Assembly (NCBI GenBank): GCA_907163375.1
Contig: CAJQUW010003043.1
Coordinates: 1-64,000 of the forward strand
Length of the DNA: 64,000 bases
Direction: 5' to 3'
From: Prostheceraeus crozeri
Lineage: Eukaryota; Platyhelminthes; Polycladida; Euryleptidae
Shown: positions 9,561 to 20,207 of the stretch, piece after piece
How the letters are laid out: each line of letters opens with the position of its first letter
Position numbering within the stretch: position 1 is the first letter of the stretch
The notes under the pieces: model-generated
The model's database searches: none
Told to the model about the DNA's origin: nothing
The model's input: the letters and a program-made list of their open reading frames with translations, nothing else
Program-made: the position numbers and the translations under genes

Positions 9561-9935
9561 ATATGTGGCGGATAGATGTCACTGAAAGTTGAAACTATCA
9601 TCTTCCTGTCAAATATTGCGTTTATTTCATTTCCTGTCTGTCCTAATTACGTTTCAGCTATTTATTCCTTAAATTAACTTGTTGGTGTCTATGACAGTCG
9701 TCTCTAATTTCTCCTCTCCTTGATGCAATGGTCTTCCCCAAAACGATGAATGAAAGTGCTAGCCAGCGTTCATAATCAGATATTGCCTCATCAGTTGACA
9801 CCTGAGGAGTGACCGCGCCTGGCGGGGAATTGACCAAGAACGGGTAATGATGTAAACACTGATTTCTGGCTGGGCGCGGCCCCTACATGTCCCTCTGGTC
9901 AATTTTTTTACAGTGAAATGTTCTTATGAATTTTT

Positions 9936-10232
9936 ATGAATATCATCGAAGCACTGAGAGAAGCTGGACCGACAGTCAGGAATATCGGAGTGTGTCAAAC
10001 TATGCAAACTAGTGATGGCTGCTCCAACGTCGGTTGCAACTGCCGAGAGGTCATTTTCGCACCTATAAAAAACTATCTCAGGTCGACTATGGGACAAGCT
10101 CGCCTAACACATTTAATGATTATTCATTTGTTCCGTGCACAGTCGCGGAATCTGAATAAGGAGGAAATACTCAAGGAGTTTGTGAGCAGATGCCTAAAGA
10201 GGAAATCTGTATTTGGCAATTGTCTAAAATAA
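9936..10232 (+). pseudogene. hAT-type (ZMYM1/TTF-like) transposase C-terminal fragment
   Basis: A 98-codon frame whose second half reads REVIFAPIKNYLRSTMGQAR then LTHLMIIHLFRA, close to the SERSFSALRRIKTYLRSTM..RLNHLM dimerisation motif of hAT-type transposases and their domesticated zinc-finger relatives. The N-terminal RNase H part is not seen. It ends just before the mariner-type insertion at 10278. Confidence 0.7.
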
Positions 10233-10277
10233 AGACAAACATCAAGTCATTATGAAGATCATTTTAATTGAATCAAT

Positions 10278-11640
10278 GGGTGAGCAGAAAGTCTCTCCCT
10301 GATTTCGAAAACCTGTAGTTTCAAAGCAAATATATTTTTAAGTCTAATTCTTCGTCTCATAATTAAGAATGTACCAAAGTTTTATATCAAAACAAGCATT
10401 TTGATCTACTACAATCTATTCAATCGCTCAAGGGTGAGAGATGCTTTCGTACAAAATTGAGCAAATGAAATACGAAAATATAAATGATGAGCTAAAAACT
10501 TGCAAACACTGTCTAAGTTTATGCTGAAGTGAATGTCCTTTTGGATTCTATTTCTTGGGAGCAACCAGGTGTTGTAAGGTTTTGATGATTCTAATGTGTC
10601 AATGCGATAGAGAACATAGCTGACCGGCTTAGAAGCGACCAGATTGAAATGCATGTGCCTAGACTAACGACACCAATGCCGTCCAGATATCTATGCTTTT
10701 AACTGCTTCTGTGCTACGTGCGTATTTGTAAAACCATCGTGATCAAATATCTATTGTCAAAATAAATCGAATAGTTGGATTCATATTGTCTGCTTTTGAT
10801 TAATACGATTCACTCAGATGTGTGTTAGTGCTGAAAAATATGATATGACATCAAGAGAACAGAAGTTTATTTTCATTTCACTTCGCGATGCTATCAACCG
10901 AAGAACGCATCTCCATTGTCCTGCTAATGGCAGAATTGAAATCTGTGACATCTGTCCAGAGGAAGTGGCATTCTCTGCATGATAGCAAGCCACCAGCAGA
11001 AAAGACCATTCGAGAGTGCTTCAAAAAAATTTAAAGAGACTGGATCTGTTCACGACCGTGACAGAAGCGGTCGACCATCTCTAAATGATAGTGATGATAT
11101 GATCGAGCAGCTGTTCAGTGATCATCCATCAACGTCACTTCGCTCAGCATCTAATCAATTGAGCATGCATTACTGAACTATCCGAGATCACTTGAAGAGG
11201 GATATAGGAATGAAGCCCTTTCACAGTACAACGGTTCAAACCCTGTACCCATCTGACAAACCTGCCAGACTTGAAATGTGCACCGAGTTTCCTACCAGAA
11301 CTTTTATTTTTGGAGTCACGTTAAATCTTTGGTTCAAAAACAAACGCCTACCAGCATCACGGGTCTCAAGTGTGCGATTCGAGATGCTTTTAATCAACTT
11401 TTGCCATCGCATCTTGGCTTTGCTTTTCAGTCGATCGAGAAAAGACTTAATTTTTGTGTCAGTTGATAGAGGTCATTTTGAGCAATTGCTGTGACTAAAT
11501 GGATTGTAGTGGATCAAAATGCTTGTTTTGGCATAAAACTTTGGTGCATTCTTAATTATGAGACGAAAAATTAGACTTAAAAATATATTTGCCTTGAAAC
11601 TACAGGCTTTTGAAATCAGGGAGAGACTTTCCGCTCACCC
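10278..11640 (+). mobile_element. Tc1/mariner-superfamily element with DUF4817-type transposase remnant
   Basis: Inverted repeats of about 138 bp (10278-10415 and 11502-11640) begin GGGTGAGCAGAAAGTCTCTC; the right end is followed by TGTA, consistent with TA target choice. A transposase remnant lies between them. The element sits inside the 9184-12225 element. The total of 1.36 kb and the missing middle of the transposase indicate an internally deleted copy. Confidence 0.85.
10888..11494 (+). pseudogene. Mariner-type transposase, N- and C-terminal parts
   Basis: The frame opens MLSTEERISIVLLMAELKSV, a helix-turn-helix start of the DUF4817 type, then TIRECFKKFKETGSVHDRDR and SGRP, the usual linker before the second DNA-binding helix. 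A stop follows the SASNQLSMHY segment. Downstream, in a shifted frame, NFYFWSHVKSLVQKQTPTSI and GHFEQLL match the C-terminal end of the family. The catalytic DDE segment between LEMCTEF and FYFWSHVKS is missing, so the copy cannot be active by itself. Confidence 0.8.
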
Positions 11641-14600
11641 TGTACAATGTTCTTTCAATTCAAATTTCAACAATAGTACGTTTGCATTAGCCTATAGTAG
11701 CCTAAACAGCTGTAAGCAACTGTGTGTGTATGATATACGGGTAAAATACATGGAAACTGCGATAGTAGAGTTTGAATTTACCGGGAAAAGCGTGCCTTAA
11801 CCATGATATAAATACCCATAAACAGTTTAAACTGAAAAATATTTGCTGATATATGATGCTTAACAAGATGTTCTTAAGAAGTTTGAAAGGATTATTTGTA
11901 AACAGCCCTTTGAGGTACCGTATACACATGAGCATACACGTCCAAATAAATAATTGAACAAACAACAAAACACGTTCAAGTGAAATTCTCATTAACAACC
12001 GCTGCCCCCCCCCCCAACAGAAAAAGCGCTCCGCCGCCCTTGCTATAAACGCTCGCCCGCGCGTATTCTTAAACATCTCCCATGTTTTAACAGCATCAGA
12101 TCAAGTGATTTCTGACTCTTAGTGCAGCGCATATACGCAGGTAGAAGAATAGAATGTCCTTAACCACGGATGTTTGGGGTGTTCCGTAATTACGCCTGAA
12201 TCACGCGTGGCATGTCACCTAGTGTCGATTTATGTTTATGTGAGATAAAAATGGGCAGTGTTTATAGTATGTAAGCGTATTTTGAAGCTGAATAGGCCTA
12301 TTTTTAAATAGGATACATACATGAACTGCTACAACTGATATACGTTCAAAAACAGAATTATCCTATTTTAGAAATACGAGCGCATTAGAGAAAAGAATAT
12401 CAGAATTAGGCCTAAATGTCGTAAAGGTTTCTCGTTCTTTCTGGACGTAGATCCCTTCGTTTGATTGACTTGAAACGGCATCTGGCTGTTATTAATCGAT
12501 CGAAATCCATGAACTCGAAACAAACTTGGATCTTGAGCATTGCACCCTATTGTCGTTTGAGACATCTATGATTTCAAAATATGTTGGTGACGATTTTATT
12601 GACACATGCAGGAGTGTATCAAAAACTTAAGCGACAAAAATCAAAATTTTGCACGTTGTCGCACCTATCTCGATGGGCCTTGTCGCATTTACCCCGGACC
12701 TGCTTTTCACTACCAAAATCGATCGGGCTACGTAAATAATGAAGAGGTATTCGATCGAATCCGCTATTTCGTGTGGATGAACTTGACATCTTACTGTGAT
12801 GTAAAAGGTCGCCCATATTTAATTCCAGCTTACTTCTCTTGACAGCAAACAAAATTTGTTGCAGAGTAAAGCAAATAAGGCCCAATTTTCAAAAACTGCC
12901 AAATCGTTCACCAAGTGCCAGGGTGGTATGCAATACTTTTGCGAAATAAAATGCCTTAGAGATTGGCTATCGATGCAGGCACATATGGATGCAAACTGAA
13001 AGGTTTCTTGGCTATGAGCTATTGGTTTTGGCTACAACCTAGTCGCATTTACCTAATGTTGCATTTCCCCAAGCCAGCCTATCGTAATTATAATCCTGCA
13101 ATATTTTTATACACTGCATGTTCAATATTTTCATCTACAATCAACGATCAAGGTCACTTAACTATCACATGTTGATTTAAAAATTTGGCGGATGACTGAA
13201 GGTCGAAATTCCATCTTTTGCAGCGAATTGCGTGTATTTGTATTTCTTAATCTATTCGCGGCTGTTTATGTTTAAATGGCACATAGAATTACAAACTTTC
13301 ACATAGGAAAATGAAGTAATTTGTAAGTTTGCTAGGTTTACGCTCATTTATACAGCATAATTTAATTAGTATTAGCACATGAGAAGATCCAATTGTTCAA
13401 ATATTTGACGATGAACAAATCAACAAAAATGAGATTAGCAATGAATATATCCCGTAAGTTTTATATGTCAACATTTTATGGCTACTGAACTGAGAGCCTA
13501 ACTAGCCTGTCTGACTGTGATACAATTTTTGATGCATCCGGTGATTAACATCATCAGTTAAGGTTCAGAAAATCAAGTTCCTATTTCTATCAGTTGGGTT
13601 GAACCTACATACAAGGTTTATAACCTACATTGCGGTTATTGCAATATAACGCATATTTCATTTGAAGGAGCTATACTTCGGGTTGTACGACATAACTTGA
13701 AAATCAGTAGGTTGCCTTCTACACTGCTCGTTAAGACATCTGGTGATCACATTCTTTCATTTGAAATTATTCACATTATCAACTTAGTGAGCATGTAGTG
13801 TATCTGAACATGCGTAACTGATTACAGAGAGTGTCTGTTCAACAACTACGATTATGACTCCCCTGCTCTCATGTTTGACCGATAAGTCTTCAACATTTTT
13901 TGAGTGTGAACACGAAATTGAAATATTTTGACCACTACTTTATTCCGCTTGTCATGAGCATTCATGAAATTTGTTGTAATTGATCTTATCCCGACCATTT
14001 CCTTTTGTATTTTAAAAACTTTATCGCTTGGTCACATTTTTGGTCATTTAAGGTTCATCGTATAGGCTATACGCAAGCCTGTACAATTCTTACTTTTATA
14101 CCAGTGACGTGAGATTTCCATGACACTTGAGATTCACTGTGTTTCAGCTATGCACATGATCACGGCCTGCTGTTCAGACCTTTGTGTGCTGAGTGATGGT
14201 CTCGATTTTAACGTAATGCTGTGTTAATGAAATATACGACATTATGTCTGCAATCGGTCTTCTTAACAATACCTTTGATTGTTTTCCGGATTTTACTAAT
14301 ACCTAACCGGTACCTTAAATTCACATATGCAGACAAACCTTTTCCCTTTGTATTCTACGGTTTCCATTGTTTCGTCCTATCAGCTAGACTATGGTCAAGT
14401 ATATGCAGTTGTTACATTTATTATACCTTTGATTGTTTTCCAGATATTAGTGATGAATTACAAGCAACACTTATTATCAAGATTGTTGTTTTTCGCGGTG
14501 ATTTTTAAGTGCATTTGTAATTGCTTTGACTACAATTGGTTGACACAACTTAGTACAGGCATCTTCAGCGATGTTCCTCTTTTCTATACCTTGTAGTTGT

Positions 14601-14985
14601 TTTTCTATATGCGTTTCGGACTGTCCGATCATTATCGTATCTAAGATATTCGGTCTTCATTGCATAAATGTTGCAAGTCATTTTTATCCTATCTGACCTT
14701 TCTATGCTGTGCTTCCCACTGTAATAGAGTATGTAAAAATTGAGAACTCGATATTCATCTGTCGTCCTTCTCCCATGTCAGCATTTGAATTTGGTGCAGC
14801 TATTGATTTTTGGAGTACCGCCTACATCAAGCTTTCCACCCGTGACCTTCATGACGTACTCGGGCTGTTTCCAGAGTTTTGTGCACCATTCTCAGCAGAG
14901 TTCATATTTTGATGGACAATAACATTTCTTGAAACAAAATATTGTTTCAACTCGTTTCACTGGTGGAAGATAGCGATTCAACCGA
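11641..14985. other. Interior of the nested elements, no gene recognised
   Basis: Between the mariner-type element and the right long TIR there are only short frames without recognisable domains. A TGTCGCATTTACC-type segment recurs near 12670 and 13043, and a TTTGATTGTTTTCC segment recurs near 14274 and 14428. The CGAT-flanked element ends at 12225. The rest should belong to the long-TIR element, but no transposase could be identified. Confidence 0.5.
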
Positions 14986-15869
14986 CAATTGAATTTTGAA
15001 ACAAAACCATCGCATCGCTGATGTAGTTACTGTACAATAACCGGTATTTACCGATCGTAGGAGTGCTGGAGTGTCGGAGAAGTGTGTGTTCAAACTCAGA
15101 CTGGATTAGTAGAACACTCTTCCACCGGTCAGAGCACTGTACAAACTCATTTTCCATGTAGAACCAATTGATTTGTTCATGAATGGGCAGTATTCTTGTA
15201 GTTACTGTACAATAACCGGTATTTACCGGTCGTAGGAGTGCTGGAGTGTCGGAGAAGTGTGTGTTCAAACTCAGACTGGATTAGTAGAACACTCTTCCAC
15301 CGGTCAGAGCACTGTACAAACTCATTTTCCATGTAGCACCAATTGATTTGTTCATGAATGGGCAGTATTCTTGTAGTTACTGTACAATAACCGGTATTTA
15401 CCGATCGTAGGAGTGCTGGAGTGTCGGAGAAGTATGTGTTCAAACTCAGACTGGATTAGTAGAACACTCTTCCACCGGTTAGAGCACTGTACAAACTCAT
15501 TTTCCATGTAGCACCAAGAACTTTTCTGGAAAATCTTATCATTTTTTGAAAAAATCGGTTTTTGGCGGTTTTTTCCGGTTGTTCGTGTAAGGAAAGTGCT
15601 GGAAGTTGCTGTACAAACTCAGGTTTTTGCTCTTGTATCTAAATTTTTCCATCGGAATGCTGTGCAAACTCGCTAACCAGGTAGCACCAATACTTGCACC
15701 AATTTTTCGAATTTAAATTTGAATTTTGATGGTGAAGGAGTTCGAATTTTGGAAAAATTTTTGGCTGTACAAACTCTGCGTCATCAGTAGTACCTAAATA
15801 TGTGGTTTCTTATTCTGTACAGACTCTATTCAAAAAGCTGTTGTTGAAGTTGGTGCTAACTTCAACGAC
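14986..15869 (-). repeat. Right TIR with three subterminal units
   Basis: The inverted counterpart of 8156-8860 carries three 175-bp tandem units instead of two (phase points near 15155, 15330 and 15505). The reverse motif CTGTACAAACTC occurs in each unit and again near 15610, 15763 and, as a variant, 15818. It ends in the same hairpin-forming bases as the left TIR. Confidence 0.85.
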
Positions 15870-16360
15870 ATGTCAAGCTATCACTAATGAAGAGCAACTT
15901 AAGTGTGCATTACTTTTACTGTTGATTTTATAGCTTTTATTTTTATTGGATTTTATCTCTGCTTTTTTGTGTCAATATTAGAATAACCATTCAGCTCAAG
16001 ATTATTCACGCATTTATTTTCAGATTGCGTTTTAAGATGTTCCGGTAAATTAGGACTACATCTTTTTCGTACTTCATCAATACTTTGTTTAACAAAATTA
16101 TCTTTTATATGTTTAGGTAACCAGCTGTCTTTTTTCAAAGGGTTACCCGAAGCTAACGGCCTTGTATATTTTTGGTACATAATGTTTTTATGTTCTATCA
16201 ATATAGTTAAGTCCAGAAAGTTGATTTTTTTTCTTTTGGGATCTCCAACGTGGATTGAATATTTTCTTCGACGGAGTTAAATGTATCCAAACATTCTTTG
16301 TAAGTATTTTCATATGCCTGCGTTAAAGCTGTGCCTTCCTGGCTAATTCACGCTCTCAAC

Positions 16361-16500
16361 AGATGGTCCGGTGACCTTGTGGTTAGAGGGTATACTTGCA
16401 CGTCATCTAGCTCCAACGTCGCTGGTTCAAACCTACCCACGACTGATGAGGCCCAACACGCCGAAACATGTCTCGTGTTGGTTACATCTGTTGAGATTTG
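16361..16500 (+). mobile_element. tRNA-derived SINE carrying a hammerhead ribozyme
   Basis: A pol III A box TGGTTAGAGGG (16380-16390) and B box GGTTCAAACC (16424-16433) are spaced as in a tRNA gene. They are followed directly by a hammerhead ribozyme core. This is the plan known from the schistosome Sm-alpha family. It lies within the Penelope RT remnant. The exact ends are uncertain because no clear target duplication was found. Confidence 0.7.
16438..16477 (+). ncRNA. Hammerhead ribozyme, minimal type I
   Basis: The conserved core is complete: CTGATGAG (16443-16450), a three-pair stem II GGC/GCC, CGAAAC (16462-16467), a minimal stem III formed by C-G around AT, and the GTC cleavage triplet at 16470-16472. 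Stem I is formed by CACGA (16438-16442) and TCGTG (16473-16477), which are exact complements. Short stem III is known for ribozymes of Penelope-like elements and retrozymes, which may work as dimers. Activity is inferred, not shown. Confidence 0.72.
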
Positions 16501-16739
16501 ATAAATCTATCAATTGCCAGGTTACTTGTCTTAACATATTTTCATCATGTTCTATAGGTCCAATGATGCAATCATCTATGTATCTTTTATACATGATATT
16601 CGTAAACTTATGTTTAGTTTTCAACTTACTTATTGCTTTTTGTTCCATGTTATTCGCAAAGATAATCGAAAGGGGATCAGATAATAAATCAAGTAGTTGA
16701 TGAAGCCAGACAGTGGGCGGATAGTGCAAATAATGACAA

Positions 16740-17470
16740 TTCTAATCAAGACACTGCATATCTTTCAACTGTACCAAATGCTACGCATGCGTACACTAAC
16801 AACAAAGATTTTTTTCCAAAATATAATGAATAATAAATCTCCTATTATCTCCTATAAATCTCCTAAATATTTCTAATTTTAAAAACCAACAGCTTAAAAA
16901 AATAGCGAACAGCAAAGCCAAAAATAGCGAACAGCGCTAGTCTCTACACAGTTGTACTTGCATGTACCTATTGATTTGAAAGTGCTGCACTCTTAATCAG
17001 GGTTCCACAAACTCGGCTTTCCAGCCGGCATGCGGCTGGCAGGGGCGATCCAAATGCATCGGCTTTGTGGCTGGAGCGAAATATATTTGCTTTCATGTGT
17101 ACGCAAAATATGCCCAGAAATTATTCTTACATATTTGTAGACATTGAAAGAAATAATCCCCAAAATTTACTTGCTCCATCAAGGCACGTGCTCGATGTGC
17201 ATACTTTTGCAACAGTGAGGTGCATGCCCCCTGGAACGCGCCGCAACACTTTTGAAAGATTTTGGGTCTTATTAACTGATATCCTGGAATATTCTAAAAA
17301 TAGTCTCGGAAAGTCCTAAAACAAGACTAGCGGGAGCAATGTTGATTTCTAAATGGCGTCACATATAAAGCTGAAAGATTAGCCTATGCATTGAAATAAA
17401 ACTTATGACAAAAAGCATCAGACACGAACGGAAAATTTGATGATTCTTGTTTTGACTCTGGATGAATTGT
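16740..17470. other. No gene seen
   Basis: AT-rich sequence with short imperfect direct repeats (CTCCTATTATCTCCTATAAA near 16840; ATAGCGAACAGC near 16904 and 16924). No coding or RNA feature could be supported. Confidence 0.4.
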
Positions 17471-17474
17471 AGGT

Positions 17475-17945
17475 ATGTCATGCATTTTCAGGACAATTTC
17501 AAATACCATTGTGGACGAAGACGCAGGCATTAGCGAAGTACTCGAAAGTCCGCATCCAAGCGAAAATCGGATCGAGAATGAAAAGGAGCCATTGGGAGAC
17601 CAATCACAAGTCAATGACAAAATGGAGGACACACCGGATAAAAATTCGGACAAAGAGAATAATGACTTGAAGCTTAAGTCAAGAAAACAGAGATATTCAA
17701 GTCGAAATAGTGCTGACAAGATAATAGAACTTTTTAAGAAAAATTCAATGGAAAGAAAGGAGTTTTTATTGAGAGCATTTGAAAAGGATGAAGAAAATCA
17801 TCCAGTTGATGTCTTTTTTAAAAGCATGTCATTGTCAGTAAAAAAGATGGCGGAAGAGCGTCAAATTCTTGCTAAAATGAAGATATCCGAAATTGTAGGA
17901 AAGCTAGAGCTTGAAGAACTTTCAAGCCAAAAAGCGCTCTCTTGA
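17475..17945 (+). CDS. BESS-motif protein, C-terminal part (Harbinger-associated type)
   Basis: A 156-residue frame rich in Asp, Glu and Lys, with a C-terminal BESS motif: HPVDVFFKSMSLSVKKMAEE followed by KMKISEIVGKLEL. BESS motifs end MADF-domain proteins, which accompany the transposase in PIF/Harbinger elements and help bind DNA. No MADF domain is visible in this frame, so it is probably the last exon or a truncated gene. It faces the Harbinger transposase remnant at 18135-18623 tail to tail, the usual two-gene layout. It could also be a host MADF-BESS gene. Confidence 0.6.
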   Translation: MSCIFRTISNTIVDEDAGISEVLESPHPSENRIENEKEPLGDQSQVNDKMEDTPDKNSDKENNDLKLKSRKQRYSSRNSADKIIELFKKNSMERKEFLLRAFEKDEENHPVDVFFKSMSLSVKKMAEERQILAKMKISEIVGKLELEELSSQKALS

Positions 17946-18134
17946 AACCCAGTGAAAATGAAACATCATCTGTCAACAGTGAATTCAATTTTCTACAAAA
18001 CACGTATGGTTCTGGATTTTCTTAGACTGGCCTTTTGAAAGTGTACTATGCTATCCGAGTGAAATATAGTAGTTGACTGACATTTTCTAAGTGCCTGTCT
18101 TGAGTGAAATGAATTAATGCAAAGCCCGACTGAC

Positions 18135-18623
18135 TTATTCTAAGTGTCCCATGTTTTCTGAGTGATATATTGTGATGTAACTCCTGACTGACTTTTTTTG
18201 TAGACTACTACTGTACATATGTTTTCTGAGAGAAGTAAAGTAAATACTACTGCTACTTTGTACAACTAGTTGTAATACATGCAAAGTGAAAATAGTCGGC
18301 AACTTACTGAAGTGCCAGGCCCAATTTTTCGGCGGGACGTAGCCTATCGGGATTTTGACATGGCCACAAGATTGACCGGCAATGTCGTCTTCAATCATCG
18401 AAAGGATCAGATTGAATTGCTCAATATTCAGTCTAAAACATTTTCTAAATATAGTGTCGTCTTTCATCAAGTGTCTTTCAACCAAAATTCTTTGAAATCC
18501 TTCATCTTCCCTTTTAGTATATAGTTCATTGATTTCACATCTTGTAATTTTCGATAAAACAGTCATTGCTTCTTCTTCTTCTTCCTCTAAAAGAGCTATC
18601 ACCAACACATTCTTCGCCATCAT
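18135..18623 (-). pseudogene. PIF/Harbinger transposase N-terminal fragment
   Basis: The minus-strand frame contains FQRILVERHLMKDDTIFRKC then FRLNIEQFNLILSMIEDDI, matching the N-terminal helical region of HARBI1-like transposases. The DDE catalytic part should follow but the frame turns into unrelated sequence after residue 100. The Harbinger nuclease is therefore lost here. Its orientation, convergent with the BESS gene, supports one decayed element. Confidence 0.72.
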
Positions 18624-18653
18624 TCACTCAAACACATACAGTGGCAAAACGAA

Positions 18654-18780
18654 GTGGAAACTGCTGATGGTGTGACTCATTACAGTCGCGTATTCGAAAT
18701 CGATCACGCGACTCCAGCCGAACGGCTCCAGTCGCGCAGTTGGAGTCGCGTCATTCGAATTCGACCTAAAGACTGCTCGT
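18654..18780. repeat. Likely Harbinger terminal region
   Basis: The segment has several AGTCGCG and GACTCCAG words in both orientations (CAGTCGCGTATTCGAA near 18684, CACGCGACTCCAGCC near 18703, GGAGTCGCGTCATTCGAA near 18741). Such subterminal palindromes close to the start of the transposase gene suggest the element's end. No target duplication could be fixed. Confidence 0.4.
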
Positions 18781-18786
18781 CCAATT

Positions 18787-19843
18787 TTGGCCGATGTTTT
18801 TGCTTCAATTCTAGACAAGATCATCGATACATCAATGAATATAAGTGCCTGGGAGAAGCTGTTCACTTTTACATATAAATGCATATGTTCCCCGAAAAGA
18901 GGTGGCAAGAAACACAAGAAGTCTTTGACATCGTATGTAAAAGTACTGATTTATAATTTCAAGGAAGGTTCAGATGAACCTTGTTCAAATCAGTACAAGT
19001 CAATGAAGAATCGAAAGCAAGCTAAGTCTTCAAAAAGTCTTTCAGAATTTTCTCGTCTATCGGTCTTGGTGTATGAGAAGCCGTCTGATGGTGACCTTGG
19101 CTTAGAGGTGCAATTATAATTGCTTCCACAACCGATACCATGGCCCCTGACAACGATGTGACTTACACCGGTCTTCAAGAGAAACACCCAACAAGACCAG
19201 TTGACTATTGCAAACCACAGGAGCCCTCCCTAAGTAACATTCATCGTTCAATCTCCGTCGAAGAAGTAAAAACAGCAATACAATCTTTTCCAAACGGATC
19301 CGCAAGTGGGCCTGATGGTATAAGACCTCAATTGTTGAAAGAACTAACATTTCCAACAGTTGGTGAGAGTGGTCATCGCCTACTGAAAAGTCTTTGCGAT
19401 TTTGCGATAAAGATTTTGATATAGATGGGAAGACACCCTCTTCTGTAGCACCAGCATTTTTTGGTGCCAATTTGTTTGCTTTTTCCAAGAAGCTAGGTGG
19501 CATCCGCCCGATTGCTGTTGGCAACACGTTGCGCCGCCTTTGCGCTGAATTAGTCGCGCGATTGGTGTTCTCAAACAGAAAATCATATGGCAACATTCAA
19601 CTTGGTGTTGGGACTGAAAGGTGTGAAGCTGGTGCCCACGCGATTCTTAATTTCTTGAGGGATCGTGACGATAATGACGTTCTATTCAAAATTGATTTCA
19701 AGAATGCATTCAATTCTATTCGCAGGGACAGAATGTTAAACATTATACACACTAGATATTCCGACATCTACAATTACACTTGGTCGGCGTATAATCAAGC
19801 AAGTTGCCTTGCTTACAATGCTCGGATTATCTTATCCCAGGAA
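18787..19843 (+). pseudogene. Non-LTR reverse transcriptase gene, 5' half
   Basis: Three successive frames give the fingers and palm of an RT. VLVYEKPSDGDL is a pre-RT segment; IHRSISVEEVKTAIQSFPNG then SASGPDGIRPQLL is a classic RT0/1 motif; GGIRPIAVGNTLRRLCAELV and FKIDFKNAFNSIRRDRML give motifs 2 and A (the Asp in KIDFKNAF). At least two frameshifts separate the pieces. The gene breaks off at SQEGA, where Polinton copy B is inserted, and resumes at 41371 with QQGDPEGPALFSD, the motif B that should follow. Confidence 0.85.
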
Positions 19844-19849
19844 GGCGCT
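19844..19849. repeat. 6-bp target duplication, left copy
   Basis: GGCGCT, repeated at 41365-41370 directly after the other end of Polinton copy B. Six-base duplications are the rule for Polinton integration. Confidence 0.95.
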
Positions 19850-20207
19850 AGTAGTAAGTAAAACTCCACTTCTGGATAGCGCAAGATGGCTGCCGTCGCT
19901 GATGTCCCCCCCCTCTGGACCGGCAGAGTGTCGTGGTCGGCCGCCGTGGTGCTTCGGGTCTGACGTCCCCCCCCTCTGGCCGACCGTCGTATAGCGCGCG
20001 GTGATGTGGTGTCTAGGTTGGCGTGGTGTGCCGGCCAGGTTGGCGTGGTGTGCCGGCCAGGTTGGGAGGGTGGACTGTCGTAGCTCACCTGAAAAAATCC
20101 TTAGTGTCAGAGTGGCTTTGTATGGGTAAAATTTTGAAAATTTTCCAAAGTGTGGAATTTCGACCTGGGACCGTCACCAAAACATTTTTCATCAAATTTC
20201 ACTGACC
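19850..20207 (+). repeat. Left terminal inverted repeat of copy B
   Basis: Matches the complement of 41029-41364 with few differences. It includes two poly-C tracts (poly-G in the other strand), the CACCTGAAAAAATCCT segment, and an extra doubled GGTTGGCGTGGTGTGCCGGC unit that explains why it is slightly longer than the right copy. Confidence 0.92.

Larger units (their letters stand above)
9184..12225. mobile_element. Nested TIR element, 3.0 kb, CGAT flanks
   Basis: Inverted repeats of about 61 bp start ACACTAGGTGACATGCCACG at 9184 and end with the complement at 12225. The element is flanked by CGAT on both sides (9180-9183 and 12226-12229), a plausible 4-bp target duplication. It lies inside the long-TIR element and itself holds a hAT fragment and a mariner-type element. 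Four-base duplications fit groups such as Chapaev or Sola, but no matching transposase was found, so the family is open. Confidence 0.7.
8156..15869. mobile_element. Long-TIR DNA element of unknown family (7.7 kb)
   Basis: The two ends are inverted copies of each other over about 700-880 bp, starting GTCGTTGAAGTTAGCACC at 8156 and ending with its complement at 15869. Each TIR contains 175-bp tandem subterminal units (two on the left, three on the right) and many copies of a 12-bp motif GAGTTTGTACAG. It interrupts a Penelope-like element. Flanks share AGCTA close to both ends, a possible 5-bp duplication, but the match is not exact at the junctions. No transposase was recognised in the interior, which is itself split by the nested element at 9184-12225. 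Confidence 0.8.
15953..16735 (-). pseudogene. Penelope-like reverse transcriptase fragment
   Basis: Reading right to left, the fragment gives LSIIFANNMEQKAISKLKTK then YKRYIDDCIIGPIEHDENML, which holds the RT catalytic YIDD box. After an interruption it gives KINFLDLTI and PLASGNPLKKDSWLPKHIKD, the typical Penelope thumb region. A SINE with a hammerhead ribozyme sits between these parts (16361-16500), and there is at least one frameshift. The continuation, the GIY-YIG domain, is at 7866-8078 on the far side of the long-TIR element. Confidence 0.8.

Noticed and set aside
9436-9585. Coding frame around GTGGCGGGGCAACTGCC
   Set aside because: The frame crosses a GC-rich repeat fragment with poly-C tracts and shows no protein motif.
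16361-16440. A functional tRNA gene
   Set aside because: A and B boxes are present but the cloverleaf cannot be closed, and a ribozyme follows, so it is a tRNA-derived SINE head.
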